Part shown: one piece after another, positions 1 through 8,012 of the stretch
Numbering within the stretch: position 1 is the stretch's first letter
Layout of the letters: each line of letters starts with the position of its first letter
Virus record (IMG/VR): IMGVR_UViG_3300009149_003930
Location: 1-36,061 of that record
Strand: one strand, 5' to 3'
Length of the DNA: 36,061 nucleotides
Origin: a virus
Notes under the pieces: generated by a model
Database searches by the model: none
Seen by the model: the letters and a program-made list of their open reading frames with translations, nothing else
Told to the model about the DNA's origin: nothing
Program-made: the position numbers and the translations under genes

Positions 1-359
1 GCACCTGCCGACTCTCCTTGCATAGTAAACAAAAAGCTGCAAATCTGGCCTAGGGCTGATGTAAGATGTTTAGGAGAAGCTGTCTGGACTTTGCCAGGAA
101 CACCTCCAAACCCAAATTCAAGGAGCTGGAGAAGATCCCATCCCATACAGTAGGGAGCCAATTGACCCAAGTCATGTATGTGTATAAGTCCCTTTTCATG
201 GGCTCCAGCTGCTGTCTTTGGCAACAAGGAGAACCAGTACTTCTTTGAGGCCAGAGAGGACAAATGGAAATCAAGGCCTTGTAATGAGTACGACGAGTTA
301 GAGTTCTCCCGGACCATCCAATCTTCGTCTTCAATATATTTTCTTATTGCATCAAGCAT
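1..359 (-). CDS. nrdD: Anaerobic ribonucleoside-triphosphate reductase, N-terminal part (runs off the window)
   Basis: An open minus-strand frame runs from an ATG at 359 to the window edge, giving 119 residues with no stop. It is preceded by AGGAG six bases upstream and by an in-frame TAG directly before the ATG, so the start is secure. The translation contains EKGLIHIHDLG, then a YCMGWDLLQLLEFGF stretch, then SALGQICSFLFTMQGESAGA, the arrangement found in the catalytic barrel of class III reductases. The enzyme makes dNTPs from NTPs without oxygen, using a glycyl radical near its C-terminus, which lies outside this window. It directly follows its activase NrdG, the usual pairing. A usual N-terminal ATP-cone is not seen, so this looks like a short phage or archaeal-type NrdD. 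Confidence 0.88.
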   Translation of the reverse strand, partial: MLDAIRKYIEDEDWMVRENSNSSYSLQGLDFHLSSLASKKYWFSLLPKTAAGAHEKGLIHIHDLGQLAPYCMGWDLLQLLEFGFGGVPGKVQTASPKHLTSALGQICSFLFTMQGESAG

Positions 360-368
360 CTAGGTCTC

Positions 369-1127
369 CTATTCTTTGATTTGAGATGGATTAACTCGAT
401 ATTTGGACAATTCTTCTGGAAAATCTTTGTCTGGAATTGGAGTGAAGACCTTTCCAGACAAGGTATCCTTTGTTATTTGAACATCTCGGATTTGCCAGTT
501 GTCTAAAGGAATATGATTGCACACAAGAATATCTGCCATAGCCCTTAGAGTCCTAGAAGTGTGGAATTCTTTACAAGCGGTTGTTCTAATTAAGAATCTG
601 GTAGATGATGTCCTTAGAAGCCGAAGGGCTGTTATGAAACCAGCCATACCCAAATCCCCAGTGTCTTCACCTGTCCTGAGTCCTGCTACTTTACAGTAGT
701 TCAAGCCTTTGAAATCAAGAGCCACATAATCAACAAGATCAGCAAACAACAAAAAAGACAGTTCCCAAGGGTATGCTCCACTAGTGTCAATTTTGAGCCA
801 TAAATAATTTTCTTTTGCAAACTCAGCAATTCCTTCCACTATCTTGGGGGATGCCATAGGTTCCCCTCCTGATACAACCAGACAAGACAGGAGACGACTG
901 TGTTGTATCTGCTTAAGTATTTCTCCCCAAGGAACCAACTGGTCTTCGGAACCAGTAAATTTTACTAGATGATGATTGTGGCACAACGGGCACCGATAGG
1001 GACACCCAGGTATGAAGACCTCGGCTGCTATTGTACCTGGAATAGCATCCAGAACAGTAAGAGGCAAAAAACCCAACAGAGTCTCATCAGTAAGAGGAAG
1101 GCTAGTTGGCATTCTTTTTCCAGTCAT
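369..1127 (-). CDS. nrdG: Anaerobic ribonucleotide reductase activating protein, radical SAM
   Basis: This is a 252-residue radical SAM protein. The cluster-binding motif GCPYRCPLCHN has cysteines at about 42, 46 and 49, the CxxxCxxC spacing that holds the 4Fe-4S cluster; VVSGGEP follows as the SAM-binding glycine-rich stretch. It matches the NrdG/pyruvate-formate-lyase-activase group that generates the glycyl radical on NrdD. The gene ends in TAG and its stop overlaps the AGGAG of nrdD; the following codons are GAG ACC TAG and then the nrdD ATG in the same frame. The start at 1127 has no classical Shine-Dalgarno; the only AGG upstream lies inside the GTAGGTTTA element. An alternative start is the Met at codon 6. 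Identification as NrdG rather than another activase rests on the adjacent nrdD. Confidence 0.87.
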   Translation of the reverse strand: MTGKRMPTSLPLTDETLLGFLPLTVLDAIPGTIAAEVFIPGCPYRCPLCHNHHLVKFTGSEDQLVPWGEILKQIQHSRLLSCLVVSGGEPMASPKIVEGIAEFAKENYLWLKIDTSGAYPWELSFLLFADLVDYVALDFKGLNYCKVAGLRTGEDTGDLGMAGFITALRLLRTSSTRFLIRTTACKEFHTSRTLRAMADILVCNHIPLDNWQIRDVQITKDTLSGKVFTPIPDKDFPEELSKYRVNPSQIKE

Positions 1128-1130
1128 TGT

Positions 1131-1153
1131 AAACCTACTTTCATAAACCTACT
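1131..1153 (-). promoter_or_regulatory. Two GTAGGTTT elements before nrdG
   Basis: Copies at 1131-1139 and 1145-1153 read AGTAGGTTT on the coding strand. The first ends four bases before the nrdG ATG, where a ribosome site would lie; the second contains the TAG stop of the upstream small gene. Confidence 0.6.
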
Positions 1154-1289
1154 CCAAAGAAGTAAGTTGTTCATTCTTGTTTTCCCAAACATCTCCCCTA
1201 GGAAGAGATTCTGTTAGCCTCTTCCTCATAGCTCGAAGTCTTCTGGCCAGAAGGTCTTGAATGAGGGTAGGAAGAGGAAGATCAGTCAT
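1149..1289 (-). CDS. Small hypothetical protein (46 aa)
   Basis: A 46-residue frame starts MTDLPLPTLIQDLLARRL and ends in NEQLTSLE. Its ATG overlaps the TGA of the HNH gene (ATGA) and is preceded by AGGAG nine bases upstream, which supports translation. It is basic in the middle, with no recognised domain. Its TAG stop lies inside a copy of the GAGTAGGTTTAT element, and a second copy separates it from nrdG. It may be the gene that originally followed sbcC, before the endonuclease gene inserted; that is inference. Confidence 0.5.
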   Translation of the reverse strand: MTDLPLPTLIQDLLARRLRAMRKRLTESLPRGDVWENKNEQLTSLE

Positions 1290-2160
1290 GCTTTGGGTCT
1301 CCTGATTATCTCTATCTCTTCATTTTGAGCTTGAAGTTTCCTGTCTCTCTGAAAGTCCTGAAAGTATGAAGTCCAGTATTTCCTTCTTCCATTTGTCTTC
1401 ATATGGCATCTATGGCAGAGAGTTATTAGATTCCAAGGATCATTGTTCTTCTTGTTGTAATCTATGTGATGAACATCAGGAAGCTTTCCATTTCCACTTC
1501 CTTCTCCACACAATTGACAGATATGACCATCTCGTTCTCTGATTCTTTCTTTGAGAATGTTGTTGAACTCAAGGCTATACTCTTCAGAGGAAATTCCTCC
1601 TTTCCAATTTGGATTGAGATTTCCAAATTGATCTGGATGATTATCTCTCAATTTCTGCTTGTGATCTTCAGAAAGATGTTTGCCAAAGAAGGGATGATTT
1701 TCACCAGCCTGAAGCCCTATATGAGACTCGGAACACTTTTTCTTAGTGTCTTCAGACATAGGAACTCCCCGTCGAGAAGATGGCTTTCCGTACACAGGAT
1801 TATTCTCCCCTTGTTGCGTACAGAAGCATCTTGTTTCCACTTCTTTGTATGCTTATGACCATAAAAAGGAGCTAACTCTCTAGTCATCCCATATATAGGA
1901 TTGTTCTCACCAGACATACGTCGTGAATGTTCTTGTTTCCACTCTTTGGTATGGCATTTGCCTAAATGGGCTTCACTATTCTTTATTTTAGCTTCTTCTG
2001 TATGATGTTTGCCAAAGAAGGGATTGCTCTTTCCTTCCACACGCTCAGAAGCATCTTGTTTCCACTTCTTTGTATGCTTATGACCATAAAAAGGATTGTT
2101 CATCCCAATCCTTTTTCCAGACATCTTGGCTTTAGTTTCCTCTGTATGATGCCAGCTCAT
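1286..2160 (-). pseudogene. NUMOD3-repeat HNH homing endonuclease, interrupted by a frameshift
   Basis: Two overlapping frames together make one homing endonuclease of about 291 residues. The upstream frame (from 2160) holds repeated blocks such as NNPFYGHKHTKKWKQ and SNPFFGKHHTEE, typical of the NUMOD3 DNA-binding repeats. The downstream frame continues them (ENNPVYGK, ENHPFFGKHLSEDH) and ends with an HNH nuclease: CQLCGEGS, PDVHHIDYNKKNND, NLITLCHRCH. The frames join at a C4 run at 1807-1810: one extra base there (G5 on the coding strand) restores KGENNPVYGK. The deletion may be a real mutation or a homopolymer sequencing error. Free-standing homing endonucleases commonly sit beside phage nrd genes, as here. 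The gene starts ten bases after the sbcC stop, so it probably rides on the same transcript. Confidence 0.85.
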
Positions 2161-2169
2161 TCCTATCTC

Positions 2170-4059
2170 TCAATTCTCTGAACACAATAACCTAGATATC
2201 CCCTGCTCCTTCACTGCAGTCCAACATTTTGAGAAGAGCTGCTGGAATGCTGAATTATGGGTCACAACTAGTAAAGTTCCCACTTGCTTGGCTTCTTCTC
2301 TTAGTAGATTTACAAGCCGCTCTGCTCCTATGGAATCTACATTATCCAGAACTTCATCTAGGGCTAGGAACTCAAAACCTCCTCGACCCCTCTGCAAAGC
2401 GACACGCCTCAAAGCAAAGAGAATTATGTGGTCTATCCTGGCCTTCTCCCCTTTGGAAATGGCCTTGTATTCAGGGCCTCCTTGAGGATTTGTAACCGAC
2501 AAGCTTAACTTCCTCCGAGATTCTTTGGAAGCTAACTGTGTTGTAGATGAGAAGGACACTTTTAATCTAGAGTCAGTCAATTTGGCTGAATAATGTCCTG
2601 ACCACTTATTTAAGGCTCCAATCATTCTCTCAAGGACATAAGAACGTATCCCAGTATTTCCAAAGGCTACTTCCCAATACCTAAGAGCCGGAAGCCATTC
2701 CTCAATTTCTGCTATTCCTGAATCATAGGATTGATCAGCCTTTCGGAGCATTTCAAGCTTAGCCTTTGCCTCTGCAGCTTGTCTGATATAATATGTCCTG
2801 TTGTTCTCTACTCGTTCTAGTTCTTTTGTCTTAGATACATAGTCCGAACGCCAGGACTCTTGCTGCCTAGCTGATTCTTTGAGTTTGTCTATCTGTCTCC
2901 TAATAATTGAAATTTGTTCCTCTACATGAGACAATTGAGATTCCTTGTCTTTTTGCATCTTCTCAAGACTCTGGAATCTTCTTTCCAAATCTTGTAAATT
3001 AGTTTCCACAAGAGAGATTTTTGATTGAAGATCATAATGATCTTTTGTAAGAAGCTTTGTAATCTTCCGAACATCTTTAGATTCAATAGGTCTGAGACAA
3101 ACAGGACAGTCCCCTTGAAGGGTCTGAGCATCATCAATCTTCTGGGTGATAATCTGCTGTTGCTTATCCAACAAACTCCACTCAGAGTTCTTGGCTCGTA
3201 AATCACCGTTGACTGTTTTGACTCGATCAGAAGTTTTCTTGATGCCCTCTTTCAACACTCGTTGTTCTTGTAGTAAACTAGATTCTTTTAGACTTTCCTT
3301 GGAAACATCAACCTCAGTAACCTTCCTGGTATTGCTTATCTGTCTCTTAAATTGACGAACAACTCTTGCCAGATCATCCCGAACCTCTGTCTCTTCTGTG
3401 AGTTTGGACATCATGTCTTGAAGGATTTCCTCTGTGTCCTCTATCCTCTGAACCTGTCCATCTTTTTGGGAGTGAAGCAACTCTCTAGAGGTCAAAAACT
3501 CTCTCAAGCCTTTCCGAACCTCTGAGAGATTTGATGAAAAATCTGGTAGAGATAACAGGCTCTCAAGGATGTCCTTCTGTTCCTTGTCTGTCGCTGCCGC
3601 TATGAGGGTTATTCTGTCTTCTCCCAAGACGACTGTATTGAGGAAAACTTCCCACGTGACCCCCATAAGTTGTTCTAAAAGAGTCTGAGTCTCCTTAATA
3701 GTTCCGAGGGTTAGAGATTTCTCATCCCTCTGCAAGAGGAGGGTTGTTCCGAACTCAGGGTCTGACCTATACCTGTCTACTATGATCCGACGCCCGTCCG
3801 GGCAAAGGAGGCCAAGAGACCCGTGACAGGATTTCTCACCTTGTCGAACAATAGAGTTACCCGTGATTCCCCTCATTGTCCTTCCAAATAGTGTCCAGCA
3901 TATAGGCTCCAACAAAGCCGATTTACCAGACCCGTTGGAGGAGGAGAAACCCGAGTCTCTGTTCTCTCCAGTTATTAGCACTAAGCCTTGGTCCTTGAGA
4001 TTGACATCCAGAGTCTCATAGCTGAGAATGTTTTCTGCTCGTAGGTATTCAATCTTCAT
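2170..4059 (-). CDS. SbcC/Rad50-like (T4 gp46-like) recombination ATPase subunit
   Basis: This is a 629-residue SMC-like ATPase. The Walker A motif SNGSGKSALLE is at about 41-51. Long heptad-rich coiled-coil arms flank a zinc hook, GDCPVCLRPIES. The C-terminal half carries the signature AISKGEKARIDH, Walker B with D-loop (FEFLALDEVLDNVD) and the switch histidine in LLVVTHN. With the SbcD/gp47 subunit it forms a nuclease complex that resects double-strand ends for recombination-dependent replication. The ATG at 4059 overlaps the last 11 bases of sbcD and has AGGGAG upstream; the reading frame extends 31 codons further up, but that part only shadows sbcD. It is shorter than bacterial SbcC (about 1,000 residues) and close to T4 gp46 in size. 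Confidence 0.92.
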   Translation of the reverse strand: MKIEYLRAENILSYETLDVNLKDQGLVLITGENRDSGFSSSNGSGKSALLEPICWTLFGRTMRGITGNSIVRQGEKSCHGSLGLLCPDGRRIIVDRYRSDPEFGTTLLLQRDEKSLTLGTIKETQTLLEQLMGVTWEVFLNTVVLGEDRITLIAAATDKEQKDILESLLSLPDFSSNLSEVRKGLREFLTSRELLHSQKDGQVQRIEDTEEILQDMMSKLTEETEVRDDLARVVRQFKRQISNTRKVTEVDVSKESLKESSLLQEQRVLKEGIKKTSDRVKTVNGDLRAKNSEWSLLDKQQQIITQKIDDAQTLQGDCPVCLRPIESKDVRKITKLLTKDHYDLQSKISLVETNLQDLERRFQSLEKMQKDKESQLSHVEEQISIIRRQIDKLKESARQQESWRSDYVSKTKELERVENNRTYYIRQAAEAKAKLEMLRKADQSYDSGIAEIEEWLPALRYWEVAFGNTGIRSYVLERMIGALNKWSGHYSAKLTDSRLKVSFSSTTQLASKESRRKLSLSVTNPQGGPEYKAISKGEKARIDHIILFALRRVALQRGRGGFEFLALDEVLDNVDSIGAERLVNLLREEAKQVGTLLVVTHNSAFQQLFSKCWTAVKEQGISRLLCSEN

Positions 4060-5161
4060 TACTAGAACTCCCTTCTTTGTACCCTTGAGATACCTCTTCC
4101 AGAAAACCTGAGTAGAAGGATGATCGTCGGACAAAATCCAAATACTCTCCATCTATTTCCCCATTTGGAGGGACAATCTTTAAATACTCAATTACAATTT
4201 CATCTGTTGAGAGATCAGCAGAGATACCTATTTCCTCTTCTGATAAATTGACATCTGAAGTGTCTCCAACTCCTATAACATCTACACCTAATGCTCCCCT
4301 CTTCAGGAGAGTCCGTCTAACTGTTGCTACTTGGTCTTGGTCAGATATTTCTACTCTGACAAACTGATTTTCCACATCAGACGTATTGATCTCATCCTCT
4401 GAGATAACTTTGAATCCTCCAATCTCTACTGGAACAGGAATTGATTTTACTGAGAATCTCCCATCTCTGGTAGTATGCAATAGGATCACTCGTTTCCTCT
4501 GTTCACACTCTCCAAAGTTTTGCTGGATAGGTGAACCTACATACACTACATTCTTAGAGAGTTTCTGGGGTGTGTGATAATCTCCTAAGAACACATAATC
4601 AAAATCCTCTGCTCGGAGGGCCTTCAGAGGAACACCCTCTTGACTGAGGTAGTCAGAAGGTCCCATCTTCCCACCAATGACTGATAAATGGCCTATCAGG
4701 AAGTGTAAACCTTTGCCACTTTGAGCTTTGGAAGCCATCCTTTCGATGGTTTGATCTACAGTTTGTACAAAAGGATTGTAGGGCACAAAATGGAAATAGA
4801 CATTCTTGTCAACCTTAGATACAAGAGTTTTGGGTTGTAAAACTACTTGTGTTTTGTGTGCAAATACCTGGAGACTACTTACTTCTCCAACTTGGTCTAG
4901 TTGATCATGTTGCCCAGCTAGAATAGTTACAGGAACTATTTTAGTAAGATTGTGTATAAACTCGAAGCCCAGGAGCAAAGGTTCAACCCCAATGCTTGAT
5001 CGTGAGTGCCAGTAGTCCCCGGCTACAATTACCTGATCTACTTTGTGAAAGTTTACTTGTTCCAAAAACCATTTGAAGAACTCATTAAGCATTCGGAGAC
5101 GTTCATACCCAAACTGTGGGTATCTATGTATATGGAGATCTGCAAGGATGAGAGTTTTCAT
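4049..5161 (-). CDS. SbcD/Mre11-like (T4 gp47-like) nuclease subunit
   Basis: A 370-residue calcineurin-like metallophosphoesterase. The metal-binding motifs appear in order: ADLHIH (8-12), AGDYWHSR (47-54), AGQHDQ (82-87), IGHLSV, and FLGDYHTPQ. The third motif reads GQHD where the family normally has GNHD; this Asn to Gln change touches a metal and phosphate ligand and could alter activity. It pairs with the SbcC-like ATPase encoded directly downstream (11-base overlap) and trims double-strand ends in recombination. A C-terminal region rich in acidic residues follows the catalytic domain. The upstream gene ends two bases before its ATG. Confidence 0.92.
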   Translation of the reverse strand: MKTLILADLHIHRYPQFGYERLRMLNEFFKWFLEQVNFHKVDQVIVAGDYWHSRSSIGVEPLLLGFEFIHNLTKIVPVTILAGQHDQLDQVGEVSSLQVFAHKTQVVLQPKTLVSKVDKNVYFHFVPYNPFVQTVDQTIERMASKAQSGKGLHFLIGHLSVIGGKMGPSDYLSQEGVPLKALRAEDFDYVFLGDYHTPQKLSKNVVYVGSPIQQNFGECEQRKRVILLHTTRDGRFSVKSIPVPVEIGGFKVISEDEINTSDVENQFVRVEISDQDQVATVRRTLLKRGALGVDVIGVGDTSDVNLSEEEIGISADLSTDEIVIEYLKIVPPNGEIDGEYLDFVRRSSFYSGFLEEVSQGYKEGSSSNED

Positions 5162-5163
5162 GT

Positions 5164-5613
5164 CTATTCTTCTTTCACTGCTTCAAGGACAACCTTCAGC
5201 TTGTCAATAGCCATGTAAATATCCCTGGTGTTTCTCTTCTCAACAACTTCCTTTGCTGCCTCAAGCAGCCGGTCTTTCTGATCTTCTACTCTCTCAGTCT
5301 CAATAGGTGGAAGTCCTCCTGCATCTAGAGGCTGATTGTCATCTTTCACATAATCTGTCATCCTCTTCTCCTTCTCATTGGCACTAGATTTAGATATTAT
5401 TGTAGTATCCTCTTTGATTCCCTTACTCTTCATGATTTTGTCTCGGCATTTGGTCGAACAGCAGCGTATCAAGTTCACTGGGTCGAACCAGTTGGTCAAG
5501 TGGTAGCAGCCTTCACAATAGTAAGGGATAGGACTATGGAACATAACCGGGTCTGTCCCGACTGGTGTCTCGGCCCCCACGGGGATGCTAGGATACATAT
5601 TATTGAACTTCAC
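5164..5613 (-). CDS. Hypothetical protein with a Cys-rich zinc-ribbon-like segment (149 aa)
   Basis: I do not recognise this protein. Residues 30-60 contain YYCEGCYH followed by RCCSTKCRD, giving a CxxC...CCxxxC pattern that may bind zinc. The C-terminal half is charged and helical, ending in a run that reads like an amphipathic helix (YMAIDKLKVVLEAVKEE). The ATG overlaps the TGA of the exonuclease gene upstream (ATGA), and the TAG stop sits just before sbcD, so it belongs to the recombination operon. A role with the exonuclease or the SbcCD-like pair is suggested only by position. Confidence 0.75.
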   Translation of the reverse strand: MKFNNMYPSIPVGAETPVGTDPVMFHSPIPYYCEGCYHLTNWFDPVNLIRCCSTKCRDKIMKSKGIKEDTTIISKSSANEKEKRMTDYVKDDNQPLDAGGLPPIETERVEDQKDRLLEAAKEVVEKRNTRDIYMAIDKLKVVLEAVKEE

Positions 5614-6539
5614 AACCTCAAGTCTCCCACAGGATTAGTCATTCCAGAAAAGGCTTCTCGCCATGCATTGAACGAGACAATTACACTTGCAAATTGATAT
5701 TTTTCACAAAGACTCTTGAAGGCTCCCAAGTCTGGAGACACCCATTCAACTTCTGAAAGAGCATGTTTCGCCTTCTCAACAATCTTTGCCTCACAACCTA
5801 ATCTCATTAAATGGATATTTCTAAGGATATCATATCGACCAATATGGATCTTTTTCACAGCGGTCTGAACACGTTTGGGGACAGTATCATCCGGTTTAGC
5901 TTCCAGGATCTTACTCAAAGTCTTGTAGTGCCCAATAACAGCCTTGGCCGTTATTTTTCCAACTCCTTGGATCCCAGGTATAGAATCTGAGGTATCTCCA
6001 ATCAGGAGCCTACTCAGGAAATACTGGGCGGGGGTCTGTTCCAATTCCTTTTTGATCAACTCAGGAGTGTAAAGACGCTCCCTTATAGGATGGAACAGAA
6101 ATACTCTACTATTCACCAATTGAACAAAGTCCAAGTCATTGGAAATTATTATGACTTTGTCAGCAGTAGAATGAGATGCTTCAGCAATAATGTCATCAGC
6201 TTCTACTCCTCGTTCCATAGCAGATGCAACTCCGATCAGAGACAGTGCTTTTTGTAATATACCAAGCTGAGATATGAACACAGCAAAATCGTCTTTTTCC
6301 CCTTTGTGGCGTTCTCTCCTTCCAGACTTGTAACCTGGATATATTCTCATCCTGTCTTCTGAACGTCCTATATCCCAAGTCATTAAGACAGAATTGGGCT
6401 GGAAGTCTTCTACAAGGGATTTTACCATCCGGAGGGTCCCATAGACTACTTCTACCCGTTGGCCTTGTGAAGTAGTGAGCATGGGGATCGATTTCCAGGC
6501 CCTGAATGCTAGATTTGTCCCATCTATTACAAGTTTCAT
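5610..6539 (-). CDS. 5'-3' exonuclease / flap endonuclease (PIN and H3TH domains)
   Basis: A 309-residue protein of the FEN family (Pol I 5' nuclease, T5 D15, T4 RNase H). It begins MKLVIDGTNLAFRAW with the first metal-binding Asp; VEADDIIAEA and ISNDLDFVQL carry the central acidic residues; LIGDTSDSIPGIQGVGKITA supplies the remaining Asp residues and the helix-3-turn-helix that grips DNA. It removes RNA primers and flaps from Okazaki fragments. The polymerase encoded at 9736-12324 lacks this domain, so the separate enzyme completes the set. I chose the ATG at 6539 (AAGGA upstream) over an in-frame TTG three codons earlier. Confidence 0.92.
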   Translation of the reverse strand: MKLVIDGTNLAFRAWKSIPMLTTSQGQRVEVVYGTLRMVKSLVEDFQPNSVLMTWDIGRSEDRMRIYPGYKSGRRERHKGEKDDFAVFISQLGILQKALSLIGVASAMERGVEADDIIAEASHSTADKVIIISNDLDFVQLVNSRVFLFHPIRERLYTPELIKKELEQTPAQYFLSRLLIGDTSDSIPGIQGVGKITAKAVIGHYKTLSKILEAKPDDTVPKRVQTAVKKIHIGRYDILRNIHLMRLGCEAKIVEKAKHALSEVEWVSPDLGAFKSLCEKYQFASVIVSFNAWREAFSGMTNPVGDLRL

Positions 6540-6552
6540 TTGCCTCAATCCT

Positions 6553-7587
6553 TCACATTTCGATCTCTAAATCTTGGCTTTTCCATTCCCTTAGTTCTGA
6601 CACAGCCTGTTGGAGGGTTTTTATTACCATCTTCTTGAAGGATTTATCTGTTTCCATCAATTTCATCCATTCTGCTCTGGTTACAGTCTTGTCTATGGTA
6701 GAGAGTCTGTATCTGCCTCCAGCTCTCTTCAAATAATCTTGATCTCGAAGGTAGAGAAAGATGGCTAAATTATCTGAGAACCCTTTGGCAAAAAACAAAG
6801 GCAAAGAACATTCCAAAAAAGGGCTGGCGATTTTATTCTTGATTACTTTGATTCCTACCAAAATCCCAACTGCCTTCTGTGGACGATACTTTGGGCACAG
6901 TCGCTTGATACGTCTCACCTCTAAGCGTTGACTTGCATAAAACTTGATGGCTGATCCGGCAAAAGTTACCATGGGATTGCCCCATTGGATCCCAATATCA
7001 ATCCTAACTTGGTTCACAAAGACCAAAGTGGCCTTCGTTTGGGACATCACATGGACAAGTTTCCTCATCCCTTGAGATACCAGTCTAGCATGATCCGCGA
7101 TTTGCCGTTCTCCATATTTCTTCTTCTGCTCTGACAAAGTTGATGTAGCCGCGACTGAATCCCAGACCACGAGGGGTTTGTTATCGTCGCCACTTCTTCT
7201 CTTTAGAAAGCCCTCCATCGTAGTGAATGCCTCCTCCATTGTCTCAGGAGAAGCATAGAGAACTTGACTCACATCTAGGCCAAACAAACAGGCATAATCA
7301 GCATCCACTGCGGCCTCCGAATCCATCAACAAGACGGGACTTCCCAGCTTTTGGGCTTGTCCAGCTATGGAATGGGCCAGGGAAGACTTCCCTGACCCTT
7401 CTTTTCCGTATATCTCCACAAGGCGGCCTTTTGGGATACCTCCTCCTAATATCTCATCTAACACCAAACTCCCTGTGGAGATAAACCCAGGAATCTTACA
7501 TAACGCGAACGGATCTGAAAGCCACGAGATGCCTAGATCTTTAAGATTTGCAAGATCAGGCTTGCCTTTCTTTGGTCTTCGATTCAT
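6553..7587 (-). CDS. RecA/UvsX-like recombinase
   Basis: A 344-residue strand-exchange ATPase. Walker A GKEGSGKSS lies at 61-69, Walker B is PLVVWDSVAA, and the DNA-binding loop 2 region follows FVNQVRIDIG, ending in GSAIKFYASQRLEVRR, a pattern typical of RecA. The N-terminal stretch GFISTGSLVLDEILGGGIPKG leads into the core as in RecA. It coats single-stranded DNA and promotes homologous pairing for recombination-primed replication. The ATG overlaps the stop of the dUTPase gene. UvsY-like, gp32-like and UvsW-like partners are all encoded nearby, which supports a T4-style function. Confidence 0.93.
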   Translation of the reverse strand: MNRRPKKGKPDLANLKDLGISWLSDPFALCKIPGFISTGSLVLDEILGGGIPKGRLVEIYGKEGSGKSSLAHSIAGQAQKLGSPVLLMDSEAAVDADYACLFGLDVSQVLYASPETMEEAFTTMEGFLKRRSGDDNKPLVVWDSVAATSTLSEQKKKYGERQIADHARLVSQGMRKLVHVMSQTKATLVFVNQVRIDIGIQWGNPMVTFAGSAIKFYASQRLEVRRIKRLCPKYRPQKAVGILVGIKVIKNKIASPFLECSLPLFFAKGFSDNLAIFLYLRDQDYLKRAGGRYRLSTIDKTVTRAEWMKLMETDKSFKKMVIKTLQQAVSELREWKSQDLEIEM

Positions 7588-8012
7588 TGGGTCTTGTTTC
7601 CCTTAATATATCCAAGATGAGGATCTTTTTGCCTTTGGATATTGATGGCCCTCTTGTGAAGATACATGTCTACAACCTGTTCTCCATTCATCTCCAACAG
7701 AATACATAAGGACAGAACAAAATGAAGAATGTCTATTAGCTCCTCCTTGGCTTCTCCTTTCTTAAACTTCATCGTCGGTTTCCACCACTTCCATTGGACA
7801 CAATCTCTCATCTCCTCAACTTCATGGACTAAAGCGGTAAGCACCCCATTGATCCTGGCTTCTACTTGACCTACTGAAGCCTTCCCACTAGCTATGTCCT
7901 CCAGGGAGATGTTTACACCTCCCTGGATGTAGTAATTATTCTGAAGTTGGATCAGATAATCAATACCAGCAGAAGCTATCTCCCTGCTAGTGATGTTTCT
8001 CTGTTCAACCAT
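7584..8012 (-). CDS. Dimeric dUTPase / MazG-type NTP pyrophosphohydrolase
   Basis: A 142-residue all-alpha pyrophosphohydrolase. The metal-binding motifs are HEVEEMRDCVQWKWWK (ExxE type) and EELIDILHFVLSL (ExxD type), followed by YLHKRAINIQRQ; this is the layout of the dimeric dUTPase family rather than the trimeric one. It converts dUTP to dUMP, keeping uracil out of DNA and feeding the thymidylate-synthase-family enzyme at 15019-16383. The gene overlaps the SSB gene upstream by eight bases and recA downstream by four, so it is part of the replication operon. Confidence 0.85.
   Translation of the reverse strand: MVEQRNITSREIASAGIDYLIQLQNNYYIQGGVNISLEDIASGKASVGQVEARINGVLTALVHEVEEMRDCVQWKWWKPTMKFKKGEAKEELIDILHFVLSLCILLEMNGEQVVDMYLHKRAINIQRQKDPHLGYIKGNKTQ

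Noticed and set aside
50-334. Minus-strand frame of 94 codons at the left edge
   Set aside because: A different minus-strand frame (1-359) encodes recognisable NrdD; this is its shadow.
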